64,000 nucleotides of DNA, from assembly GCA_018398575.1 (NCBI GenBank), contig JAGTXZ010000018.1, positions 2,852,001 through 2,916,000 of the forward strand, given 5' to 3'. This document shows positions 23,100 to 33,899 of this stretch, one piece after another; the stretch's first letter is position 1; each line of letters begins with the position of its first letter. Under the pieces are notes generated by a model. The model worked only from the letters and a program-made list of their open reading frames with translations. It was not told where the DNA came from and ran no database searches. This DNA comes from Ampelomyces quisqualis (Eukaryota; Ascomycota; Dothideomycetes; Pleosporales; Phaeosphaeriaceae). The position numbers and the translations under genes are program-made.

Positions 23100-23111
23100 T
23101 GTAACAACGCA
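23100..23111 (-). repeat. 5' LTR of copy C, first 12 bp before element D
   Basis: TGTAACAACGCA, the left end of the reverse-oriented LTR. The remaining 287 bp are at 41863-42149, so 12 + 287 = 299 as in all other LTRs of the family. Confidence 0.93.
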
Positions 23112-23340
23112 CGTTAGGAAAAATTAAGATTTGTCTGGTTAGCCTGGTTGCGGCAACCTGCAGCTGCCTGATAGCAATACTATCTACCAGACAATTTACT
23201 AAAGTTGCTCTACTTACTTCTGGTCGCTAGCGACCCAACAGCAACCTAACAGTGAGTTGCCTGTATCGCCTATGTCGCCTGTGTTGCCTGTGTTGCTAGT
23301 ATTGCTAGTGTCGCCAGTGTTGCCAGATTCAACAGTTAAG
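23112..23340 (+). repeat. Left end of D: TIR, palindromes and 9-bp tandem motif
   Basis: After the terminal CGTTAGGAAAAA come a GGTTGC-G-GCAACC hairpin (23146-23158), the subterminal 10-mer (23184-23193), a perfect 14-bp palindrome GGTCGCTAGCGACC (23222-23235) and about eight 9-bp units of the type TGTTGCCTG/AGTGTCGCC (about 23256-23334). This end retains many CA and TG dinucleotides, unlike the surrounding retroelements. Likely transposase-binding sequence; that role is inference. Confidence 0.75.
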
Positions 23341-23399
23341 GACTGTTAAGTACTGTAGCACTAGTAGAACTGTATACTGCAGCCAGCTGCCTGTGTCTT

Positions 23400-25020
23400 T
23401 ACACTCTTGTAGCGTAGGCTAACTAAGCTAGTCCTCCTTGTCTAGTTATATAGGCTTTTTAATTAAATATAGTATAGACAAATTGCGCTCCTTTAAAAGT
23501 AGGCTAGCCTAGACGTAGCTATTAGGCTTAACGTCCTGTAGGGCACGCGTTAGCAGGTACACAACGCGCTCTATGTATAGAAGGCTATAACAGCTGCTAC
23601 TACTTGCAGAGTAGTAATTATCTTGCCAGTTAGTATTGTTAGGATTAGGTGCTGTATCTACTAGTGCTGCACTATCTGCTACAGTAGTCTACACTATCGC
23701 GTTATATTAAGGCCAACCTAACAGTATTTACGCGTTATACTAGCAAAAGCATATCTAGTTCTTATAACATTTGCGTTGCTTGCTATTTACAACTACTTAA
23801 TAACACCCTATTTCTTCTTTATACTGTTACACTAACCTATTGCACTTATCTAGTTCTAGTTACTATTCTTCTTTGGTTAAGGCAATTACGTTAAGTATGT
23901 TACCTTTAATTGTAATATTGTAGGCCTGTATTATAAATTCTTCCTATGCGTCTTCTGCTACAATACTCTAGCTACCTCTATAGTTCTTAAACTACAGCTG
24001 TTTGTCTGCCTTATAAAGGTATTCTAGTGCAAGTTTATCTGCATGTCTATACTCTTCTAGCAAAACATCTTTTACCTTACCTAATGCTTTACGCACGCGT
24101 ATATAGATAGTATTCTATGTAAGTTATTATATATTGCATTACGTTTAGACCTACTTACATTGTTAGTGTCTCTGTATAGGACTTTCCCCCTCTCTCTAAC
24201 GTTCTTCTTCCTATCCTTTTCTATTAAGCAGTTTGCCTTCTCCTTCTCTTTATTATTGTAATTGTCTATAAGCGCATTATAGCAATCTTGCTCCTCTTCT
24301 ATACAGTTAGCTAGGATATTATCTACGTTGTTGTTATAGGTATCCTTTAGCACTAAAATATTAGCCCTATTGTTCTCTTGTTAGTTTGTGTGTACAGCAA
24401 TATCCTGTTGTATATTATCCTATATAAGAATCTGTTAAATGCCTCCTAGGTTCTTCTATTTTTCGCAAATAGCATTAAAGTAGTCTGCTTTCTATTAGCT
24501 AATACTATATGTAGAACTTGCAACATACCTTCTATAGTGTGTCTATAGAAGGGTATAGTTTTCCTAGTGCTGTTGTTATTAAATTCCCTTATTGCGTTAA
24601 ATATAACTAAGCCTATTAGTGCTACTATATTTGCACTTAGTTTATTAAACTTCTCTTAATTCCTAGTTATTGCAGCAATGCTCTATTTCCTGTTATTATA
24701 GAATAACTATACTATTACTGCTGCAAGACTAGGGTTTAGAAATCTAGTAGATTTGGGCTGTCTTTAGTTAGCTAGCATAGCTGTTTTAGAGGTGTACTTG
24801 CGTTCTTTAGGTCTTGTAGTAGGTAAACAAAGTCTTTAAGCAGTTTGCTAGGCTTAAGAACCTGTCTGTCTAGGTAGTTTAATATGTAAGCACTAGTAAT
24901 TTCTAGTTGTTCTTGCCTTATTACGTGGGTCTGCAAGTTGCTACACATGTCTAGCATCTAGGCGCCTACTATTAGCTACTATCCTTAGCAGGCTGTAACA
25001 GTACCTACATAGCAGGCAGC
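23400..25020 (-). pseudogene. Unrecognised coding-like region at the left of D
   Basis: The minus strand carries two unusually long open stretches: 24081-24353 (90 codons, strongly charged, with ENCIEEEQDC-like and KEKEKANCLIEKDRKK segments, probably helical) and 24772-24957 (61 codons, with LEITSAYILNYLDRQVLKPS). They lie in different frames and are bridged by TAG-interrupted sequence, so they may be exons or neighbouring genes downstream of the transposase. I recognise no family. Confidence 0.4.
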
Positions 25021-26020
25021 TCCTTTGCACAGTATTAAGCTAATATGCAATTAAACTAATAACAGCAGAGTATTCTATACTTCTATCTAAGCGTCTAGCA
25101 GTATTTAGGCGTATATATACCTACGTGTATCAAGCTATAGCGTTATTGCTATACTGCATAGTGTCTTTCTATTATTAGTAAGTAGTTGCGTTACTAGGAT
25201 AACTCTTACCTTCTCTAGTGTAGTCTTGTTTTCTAGTAATACACTTTCCTTTGCCTAGCGTTTTTCTTTCCTCTATAGTAGTAACCCAAATAGGTCTGCA
25301 CTAGATAAGAAGGGTTGCAACTCTATAACAGTTAGAACTACTTAATTATGCACAACAAGGCATCTTTCTATAATATAATAGCCTTAAGTCTAATAGCAGT
25401 TCTCTTTTAACTACTAACGTTTTCTATATATTAGTTCTATAGGTTTTTAGTTTGTGTTAGCTTATTGTGCTTATACTACTACTACGTCTAGATTCCTCTT
25501 GTTAACGAGCGAGTAAGGCTACAGATCTAGAAGTGTATAGTATTTAATCTCTAGGCTATCTTGTTAGGTAACTTTTTAGTTAGGCTAGTATAGCAGTTAG
25601 TTGTACTTCTGTTTTAATCCTAAAGTTAAGGCTTAAAGACAGTAGTGTTAGAGTCTAGACAGTTTTTAGTCTCTGTAGCGTCTTAGTTTTTAGTATGTTA
25701 GTTCTAGGGTTACATTCCCTAGAAGCCTAACCTTTACACTATTGTCTATTAGCGCTTGTTTTAGCGCTTGTTTAGACAGAGACATAGTGTGCTACTAACA
25801 TTACTTAAATTTACTACTTAGTATAGAGTATACAGAGCAAGCGCTTGCTCTTTAAATATTAGAAAACTATTAGCAAGAGTAGCAGAAGTAAGTAATATAT
25901 ATAGCGCAACAGAGTTTTTACTTTATAGGTATAAGTAGGGTTTTTGTAACACATACAGTCTAATATTGCCTTAAATTCTGCTAGAGCGTAGTAGTTAGGC
26001 TGTTTAATTAGATAGCCTCT
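25020..26020 (-). other. D left half, weak coding-like sequence, nothing recognised
   Basis: Minus-strand frames are short and change often. A 62-codon open stretch at 25859-26047 runs into the 89-bp tandem array and has a Leu-rich end; it may be fortuitous. No motif seen. Confidence 0.3.
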
Positions 26021-26373
26021 TGTCCTTAACTGCGTGCTAGCGTACACAATAGTTATCTACTGTTAGCACAAATAGTTATGCGCGCAATATAAGCAATTAG
26101 CCCCCCCTCTATCCTTAACTGCGTGCTAGCGTATATAACAGTCGTCTACTATTAGCATAAATAGTTGTGCGCGCAATACAGGCAATTAGGTACCTCTCTG
26201 TCCTTAACTAAATGTTAGCGTACACAATAGTTATCTACTGTTAGCACAAATAGTAGTGCGCGCAATACAAGTAATTAGGTACCTTCCTATCCTCCTGTCC
26301 TCTACTAAATGTTAGCGTACACAATAGTTATCTACTATTAGTATAAATAGTTGTGCGCGCGATATAGGCGATC
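26021..26373. repeat. Tandem array in D: 4 copies, period 89-97 bp
   Basis: Units start with TCCTTAACTGCGTGCTAGCG-like sequence at 26023, 26112, 26201 and 26298. Each contains GTTATCTACTGTTAGCA and a GTGCGCGCAATA core. The period is not a multiple of three, so a coding repeat is unlikely. Confidence 0.88.
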
Positions 26374-26399
26374 TAGTAGCCCTATACGCAAAAAACCAT

Positions 26400-27500
26400 T
26401 TACCTAGTAAGTTGTTGGTATAGATCTAGTATGCTACCATACTAGTTATGTTTGTAGTTTAATTGTAAATAACGCCTAGTATATCTTTAATACAACTATC
26501 TCTTATAATGCGCTGTGCTAGCGTACCTTTGTAGATATCTATATTTGCGCCTATCTATCTCCCTCCTTTATGTAGTAATATATACTGTTACATTTACTTT
26601 TAAAGCCTAATTTATACTCTAATGTCTGTATAAACAAATTGTAATTAAGGTTGTTAATATACTTGTCTATTACTAGCAGGTTGTAGTGTACATATAACAG
26701 CTAGTTTGTCCTAATAAGAGTGTACTCGTTTCTAGTTGCGTTCAACACTAATATAGTTATTATGTTAGAGGTAATTTGTATTATACTTAACTCTTTGTTA
26801 ACTGTTTCTATTATCTTTCTACGCAGGTTTCTATCTAGTAAAGCTTACTCCTAATTGTTATTTAGTTTAGTTTTATTCTGTTACAAGCGCATCTGTTAGG
26901 CTGCGTTATAGTTATATTAGACAGCAAAGTGTATAATTATCTAGATAAGGCAACTGTTAGCTGTATTCTATAGTAGTCTGTTCTGTTATAATACAATCGC
27001 CCTTATAATTTGCTGTAGGTGTTCTTTTGCTGTAGTTGTCTGTAAGAAACAGCCTAGCATCTTCTGCCTCCTTATCTCTTATTCTACGTTAGAGTATATT
27101 AAGTTATATTCTTCTGCTATTAGTTACATTATATTGCATATACTGTCTTTTAACAATTGTGTCTAGTGTTGCTGTAGTAGTGCTATCCTCCTGTCTACAC
27201 TAACTAGCAATTCTAGGTAACTGTTGCAATATCTCTATAATACTTGCGTACATAGATAAGAGTTGCTATTATTACGCGTTTGTAGTAGTGTATAGTGTGT
27301 AGTAAGGAGGTTGCGTTAGCAGCCTTACGCTATAGTCCTGTATTATAGCGCTTGTTATGTTAGTAGGTTTGCGTTCTATTAGGTAGGCTAAAGTAACAGT
27401 AGAGCTATTGTTAGATATACAATTCTATTTACTATGTCTAACGCTATATACTAGTTATCTTGCTACACTTGCTTCTGTTTATAATTCTGCACTATACGTG
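26400..27500 (-). other. D left half, Gln-rich coding-like sequence, unrecognised
   Basis: The minus strand can be read as a Gln/Asn-rich polypeptide with several candidate frames (for example MLGCFLQTTTAKEHLQQIIR near 27000-27060). The true frame is ambiguous and no family is recognised. Confidence 0.3.
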
Positions 27501-27507
27501 TCTAGTC

Positions 27508-27723
27508 TTAATTAAATATAAAAGAATACAGTCTATTATATTTGTCCCAATTGATATAATTATTTACATAATAAGAAACAGGGACCTTATTATTAAGTGT
27601 AGGTAGATCCTTTAGTACCAAGTGCATAGAGTAAATAATAGTTGTTATATTATATACCTTAAATGCTTGTAATGTGCGTTGCTTAGTCTTTATACTGTAT
27701 GTACAGCAGCGCACGCTTAGCAT
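27508..27723 (-). pseudogene. Short open frame in D downstream of the transposase
   Basis: 71 codons on the minus strand without a stop, including TLQAFKVYNITTIIYSMHL, then K-D-L-P-T-L and a Tyr/Asn-rich end YYVNNYINWDKYNRLYSF. Plavaka-like proteins often have a C-terminal segment after the catalytic region. This stretch is in the right place and direction for that, but I cannot show homology. Confidence 0.4.
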
Positions 27724-28339
27724 TCCTATTATATTATTAATTTAACTATTATTATTAAACGCTATAACCTTACAGAAGGCACCTGTATACTTATATTTCT
27801 TTCTATCCTTATCTTAGTGTTTGTTGTCAATAAATGTAAGTATTAGGTGCACCTAAGCTGCAGCTCTACTATTTACAATAGTCTAAGATAGTTACGTGTA
27901 GTTCTTATATTTAAACTCTTGCACCTACACGTAATCTTTACGCTATTTTCTAGTTCTATACCAGTTGGGCGCGCATTGCACAATGTCTTCTTTGTAATGT
28001 TTAGAGTTGTTATAGCGTTTGCCTAATAGCCTTAAGCATCTTATAGAAGAGTATATTTTTACATTTATCCTGTTTACCTAGTAAAGGTTAGGGTCCTATC
28101 TATCTTTATTATATAGGGTAACAAGGCAGCTAGTTACCTTCTAATAGTAGTGTTAGACAAATACTGCAGCAGTATGTGTAAAGTCTAGCAACGTAATATG
28201 TGTAGTAACCTTACTAAGAGGCAGCATAATAGAATTTAGTAACATGCCTAGTATAGACTATCTAAGTTGTTTAAATAGTATTGCTGTTAACACGCTTATA
28301 GTAAAGGTGTACTTGCGCTAGTTAGTAGTAGTGCACTAT

Positions 28340-30560
28340 TAACTTTGGTCTATAACTATCTTGTGTTTAAACGCTATAAGCGCAAGCTGTCTAGAGTTAT
28401 AGAGGCAGATTTGCGCAAGAAAATCTCTCTTATTTGTTATTGGGTAGAATTGTTTTACTATTATAATATAGTAGGCCTTGCTATTTGTTCTAGTGTATAT
28501 ACTATTAAGGGCCCTATATATATAGATATTATTAATAATATGGGTTAGCGCGTGCTATTTAGGGTAGTTAAAATCCTTTTCTTCTTCTTGCGTCTGTCTA
28601 AAAGGTTAAAACTCTTCTTTTAGAACATCTATTTGTTTAATAGCTAACAATATATACCCTAACGTGTTTTTATTATAACTCTTGTATTATAAGAGTACTA
28701 GCAGATTGCACGCGGCCTAGATAAAATGTAACGCGTACAGTGCCTTAGTTGCTAGCAGAGGAGATACTACTACTACAAATTAGCAAATTACTGCTTTTTA
28801 TTCTGCGCTAGTTTACTACAACACTTCTGTAAAAGCCCTCTTGTTATTAAACTGTTTTAGTCTAGTGTTATGCTTAACCTAGCGAAACCTTTTATTTAAC
28901 TAGGCACAGCTGTTATCTTCTACTACTAGAACTGTAGCACTATTCTAGCCCTTCTTTTATCTAGGGTGTATATCTATTAGCATGTCTTCTGTAAATTCTA
29001 ATATCTTTATAACTAACCCCTTAAGCAGTAGATGCAATGTATCTATAGCTAACAACTTATATATATTAAAGTTATAGTAATTCCAGCCAAAGCACTCTAC
29101 TAGATAAACGTAATCCTTGTGTCCTTTATTAAGACAACGACTCTATTACAGGCGTGTATACTCTTCTGTTTGCTATAGATATTTGTTGCACAAGTTCTCT
29201 TGTTTGTCTAGTAGTACTGTGCATTAAGTATAGTGTCTATTTTTCTTTACACCTATTAGTAGCACTTACTCTTTATAGTTGGCTAGAATTGCACAAATAG
29301 TTGGGTAACACTATTACGTCTGTTAGTTAGTACACTCTAGCTGTATACTGTATTTAGCAGCTCCTTTAAGTACTGCAGTTGCTAGTTAGCGTCTATCCTC
29401 TATAGTAACTCTCTGTTATTAACGCTGTAGTTAGTACTTACGCAACAACAGTTTGCCTATGTAGTAATAATACACTTTACTCTTTAGAATAGGATCTAGG
29501 AGCTTGGCTGTTAGGATAAATCTAGCTAGTAGTATCCTAGGTATTGTTCTGCGTTGTTGTGCTTTACAGTTAAGATTCCTAATAGTAATATATATTGGCT
29601 ATGCTGCTATATTACTAGACATTATAGATAACTGTGTTTTGTCTACTGCTAGTATAACTGGCATAAGGGTTGCACTATCTGGCAAGCGCTATTATATTAA
29701 CTACTACTAATCCTCTAAGTGTAGTTTGTGATACACTCTTATAGGTTTATTAGGCGTGCCTGTAAAAGAATAGCTAGGTACGTAAACTATCTTGTTAGCA
29801 AATAGGCAATAACTAAGTATAAAGGCGATCTGTAATATAATATCCTGGTATATGAATATATATTAGTTGGGTTAGAGGTTTAGTAACCTAGATATAATTG
29901 CTACGTCTTCTTGTATCTATACGTTATCTTATAGCCTAGATTAAATGTTTGACATAGCCTGCTGCTACTAGCGCCCTAATTGAAACTATAGCTGTAAATA
30001 TAGCTTGTGTAGCTGTGTGTTAGTAAAGAGGCTGTTAACGTTACCTAATGTGCATTTTATCCTTTATAGCTACAATGCAAACGCTAGTACAAAAAGAGAA
30101 CCAAAGGGCCCTACTATATTATTCCTATTAGTGTTAGCACGCGTACGCTGTTTAGCTGCGTATAGCCTACTACTTTGCGTCTGCTATTTCCAAACCAAAG
30201 GGTTTACTAGCGTGCCATCTACTTACTGTCTTAAACAGCTTATCCTATTCTTGTATAGACGCTAATATTAGGCCCATCCACCCTATTACCTTATGTTTAG
30301 CTAGAGTGTAGTTGCGTTCATATAAGGTGTTGCTGTATAAAGCAGGTGCTGCGTTGTCTAGAGTAGCATCTATTGCGTTATAGCTATTAGGGCTGTGCTA
30401 TTATATTATAGTGTTAGGGGTTATAACTAGTGTATTGTTAGGTAGCAGGTAGTAACGCGTCTAGTATCAAGCACTATGTTTAATAAGTCCTGCGTACGTC
30501 TTAGTGTAAAAGCTATATAGTATGCATATATAATCTATTACCAATTTATTTATACATAAC
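28340..30560 (-). pseudogene. Plavaka/KDZ-type transposase (decayed)
   Basis: Transposase predicted to cut and paste element D. Minus-strand motifs in order: GPFGSLFVLAFAL (about 30090-30130), a region with KCTLGNVNSLF, then R-V-Y-H-K-L-H-L-E-D followed by stops where W-W-W is usual. Next come LPDSATLMPVILAVDKTQL (ending near 29632), IYITIRNL and R-T-I-P-R-I-L-L-A (29530-29610), CYPTICAIL (29281-29310), NIYKLLAIDTLHLLLKGL (about 29010-29065), L-N-K-R-F-R (28865-28890) and a helical C-terminal part ending YPITNKRDFLAQICLYNSRQ (about 28370-28430). These blocks and their spacing are those of the large transposases called Plavaka or KDZ in fungi. Trp codons are now TAG, and Gly or Asp in the signature blocks are often Arg or Asn. 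Confidence 0.75.
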
Positions 30561-31240
30561 TCTATAGTTTAGATGTAAGGAGACTAAGTGTGCAAAAACA
30601 GTATTAACATTAGTTACGTAGTATTAAGGTAGTTACTAGCAGCATCTATCCTGTGCTGCACAGTCTATCGTCTATAGTAGTCTACTAAAGTCTACTGTAG
30701 CCAACAGTTACCTAACCTATGTATAGAACTATGCTAACAGTTGTAGGCGCAACAACTAATATTTTTCTTTCCTTTAATGTTCCTTATTACTCTAACAACT
30801 GTTACGTTATTACACTAGAGCTTACTTGTTAACAACCTAATTAGTTAAGCTAGCTAACACAGCTTAATAAAGATTAATATTAATAATAATTATTATGCTA
30901 AAAAATATTAATACCCTAGAATAAACAAGTTACTGCGCGTTTAGAATATATATAGTAGAACCCAAACACCTAAAAAGGTAAGTATACCTGCAAGTAGACA
31001 CGTACGAGGTTCAAAAGTATAAAAAAATTAGACTAGTAGCTCTAGCAGCCTAATATACAACCTGTACCAAGGTGGCTAGGCTTAGTACAGATAGAAGTAG
31101 GTAGAATAGTGTACTATATATACTATAGGTAAGACTAGTAACAGGCGTAGGTAATTACTTAATAGTAAGAAATAATAAGTATAATTTATATATAGTGTTA
31201 ACTAATGTTCTGAGTAGCTAGTATATTTAATCTTTTCTAG
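30560..31240. other. Central spacer of D, no clear gene
   Basis: AT-rich, with runs such as taataataattattat near 30880. It probably holds the promoters between the divergent halves of D, because minus-strand genes lie to the left and plus-strand genes to the right. No specific site identified. Confidence 0.35.
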
Positions 31241-31247
31241 TTTCAAA

Positions 31248-31499
31248 ATGCCTGCAGATCCAATTCATATTCTTTCTCTAGCACAGTATAGAATAGTTGT
31301 CTACCAGAGACTACTGTTCCAACTCGCCCTAATATGCAAATACGACAAGGGCCAAATAGTAATAAAGACTGTTAACAAACTACTATATATTAAATGCATC
31401 TACGTGCTGCTTACTCTTAAACCATTAGCGCTAATAGAGCATATAATAGCCTTACTAGCTAGCTACCCTCTGCCTCTTGCTATATATACGTTTTCCTAA
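31248..31499 (+). CDS. Small open frame in D, hypothetical
   Basis: ATG-started 83-codon frame (begins MPADPIHILSLAQYRIV) without any stop although the surroundings are RIP-degraded. It is hydrophobic and Leu-rich in its C-terminal half. It is followed directly by the 134-bp tandem array. It could be a short real gene, the first exon of one, or chance; no family recognised. Confidence 0.3.
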   Translation: MPADPIHILSLAQYRIVVYQRLLFQLALICKYDKGQIVIKTVNKLLYIKCIYVLLTLKPLALIEHIIALLASYPLPLAIYTFS

Positions 31500-31800
31500 C
31501 CTTAAAACTAGAGATGTATTTTCCTATATGTCTCTAGTCTTAGGGTTAATGTAATAGTCTTTTGTTAAAACATACACAGAACCTAGTATTATTTTTATCT
31601 ATTATATACTTGCGCCTCCTTACACTTCCCTAACCTTAAAACTAGAGATAAATTTACCTATGTGTCTCTAGTCTTAGGGTTAAGGTAATAGTCTTTTGTT
31701 AAAACATACATAGAACCTAGTATTATTTTCATCTATTATACACTTGCGCCTCCTTACACTTTCCTGACCTTAAAACTAGAAATAAATTTACCTATGTGCC
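31495..31800. repeat. Tandem array in D: 3 copies, period 134 bp
   Basis: Units start CCTAACCTTAAAACTAGAGA at 31495, 31629 and 31763 (exact 134-bp spacing; the third is partial). Within each, CCTTAAAACTAGAGA and TCTCTAGTCTTAGGGTT form an imperfect inverted repeat. Confidence 0.9.
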
Positions 31801-32089
31801 TATATATACAGCCGCTTCTTAACACGTAACTTATACTCCTAATTTAATGTTGCTGTCTTTATATATATATTCCTTGTAAGTCTAAGAGACTTAATCTTCT
31901 ATTATATTTTTATTCTTACAAAACCAAAACTATACCTATTACGTCTATATGTTTGTGTAGTTTAAAAATCTAGAACTAAGCTTTACTATATTATTAGCAC
32001 TACACCCGCGCTACTTCTTAGCCTACTAGTATAGAAGCAAATTCATGTCCTAGATAGACCCTTTAGTAGCTGTTTAGATGTTATAGCTT

Positions 32090-32700
32090 AACTAAGATAC
32101 CTTATAACATGTTCAACAATAAGGATCTCTATAACAACAGCTACAATAGTATTCTAGGGCGCACATTAACAACCTAGCCTAACTTAAGAGCGCTGTTGTT
32201 GCAATAACTTTGTTATATCCTGTAATACCATTACGTAACTAAGATACCTTATAGCGTATTCAAAAGCAAGGATCTCTATAATAACAGCCACAATAGCATC
32301 CTAATGCGCACATTAACAACTTAGCCTAACTTAAGAGCGCTGTTGTTGCAACAACTTTGTTATGTCCTGCAACACTATTACTTAACTAAGATACCTTATA
32401 GCGTATTTAAAAGTAAGGATTTCTATAATAACAGCTACAATAGCATCCTAATACGCACATTAACAACTTAGCCTAACTTAAGAGCGCTATTATTGCAATA
32501 ACTTTGTTATATCCTGCAACACTATTACTTAACTAAGATACCTTATAGCGTATTTAAAAGCGAGGATCTCTATAACAATAACTACAATAGCATTCTAGTG
32601 CGCACATTAATAACTTAGCCTAACTTAAGAGCGCTATTGTTGCAATAACTTTATTATGTCCTGCAATATATATTAACAACTTAGCCTAACTTAAGAACGC
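32090..32700. repeat. Tandem array in D: 4 copies, period 147 bp
   Basis: AACTAAGATACCTTATA starts units at 32090, 32237, 32384 and 32531, an exact 147-bp period. Each unit carries TTAACTTAAGAGCGC-like sequence; the last unit is followed by a partial copy to about 32700. Confidence 0.92.
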
Positions 32701-32929
32701 GATTCTTATGCTATTAGGTAACCAGAAGATATTAGAGATATAACTATAATTTATATGCTTTTGTCTATATATTGTTACAGGCGAAAATTAAAGATAACGT
32801 AGAGTTGCAGTTGTTTGTTAGGACATCTCTATCCTAGCACTCTTATTAGGCTCTTTAATAGTAAAGCCTACCTAAGTAGCTGTAACCTCTCTTATACTAT
32901 ATACAATGTATTTCTGTTAGACCCTATAA

Positions 32930-33240
32930 GCAGCAATCTAACGTCTGGATATTAAGATATTCTAACTACAACTTACACAACATTAAGTCCCCTATTGTTA
33001 CTAAGCTTTATTATAGCTTCAAGAACTTCTATTAACGCAAAGAAGTTACGCGCATTAAACTTATCTACACTAAGATGCCGCTAGCTAGTAATAAAAAGGA
33101 TACCTACTACGCTAGTAGGCATAACCAAGACTTTAAAGGACACCTATATAAATCAAAACAACAGGCCTGCATTTGTTTATCTTAGAGACGCTTAGCAGAG
33201 AAGAATATATATAAGAGGTAACGTGTAATACTTTATAAAT
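32930..33240 (+). pseudogene. Coding-like tract between two arrays in D, unrecognised
   Basis: Plus-strand frame of about 100 codons with few stops and a basic, Tyr-rich composition (SPIVTKLYYSFKNFY, then MPLASNKKDTYYASRHNQDF). No domain recognised. It may be an exon of a plus-strand gene. Confidence 0.35.
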
Positions 33241-33296
33241 CTTGTGTATAGTATATAAGGCAGTAAACACTTCAAACGTATCAATCTCTATAATCA

Positions 33297-33690
33297 GGCT
33301 CTTCTAACAACTAGCAGCTACAGTTGCGTTGCACTGTTAGCAACTGTTATCTACTAGAGAATACTACTAGTGCTGCACGCTACCTACTACTGCAGTAGGC
33401 TCTTCTAACAACCAGCAGCTACAGTTACGTTGCACTGTTAGTAACTATTGTCTACTAGAGAATACTACTAGTGCCGCACGTAACCTACTACTGCAGTAGG
33501 CTCTTCTAACTACTAGCAGCTATAGTTGCGTTGCACTGTTAGTAACTATTGTCTACTAGAGAATACTACTAGTGCTGCACGCGACCTACTACTATAGCAG
33601 GCTCTTCTAACAACTAGCAGCTACAGTTGCGTTGCACTATCTACAACTATTGTCTACTAGAGAGTACTGTTAGCGTTAATTGTAAGCTAT
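33297..33690. repeat. Tandem array in D: 4 copies, period 101 bp
   Basis: GGCTCTTCTAAC starts units at 33297, 33398, 33499 and 33600 (exact 101-bp spacing). Each contains GCAGCTACAGTTGCGTTGCA and a CTACTAGAGAATACTACTAG segment. Confidence 0.92.
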
Positions 33691-33899
33691 CTACTGCAAT
33701 AGGCACCTAGAGCAACTAATTGGTGCTACAATAATACTAGTATAGGTTTAAGGCTAAGTTTAGATTTTGTTTTATATCAAATGCTATAAGTAGCTACTAG
33801 AGTATTAGTATGCGCAAGTGTATTGTCTTTACTATATTAGATAGTAGATTGCTTATTGTAAATATATCTAGTTTCTATAGTTATTCTACTACTACAATA

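Noticed and set aside
28345..30265. Plus-strand open frames at 28345-28548, 29504-29710 and 30005-30265
   Set aside because: All lie opposite signature blocks of the Plavaka/KDZ-type transposase on the minus strand; hydrophobic mirror readings.
26021..33690. CRISPR-like array
   Set aside because: The repeats are long contiguous units (89-147 bp) without short direct repeats separated by unique spacers, and the DNA is fungal in character.
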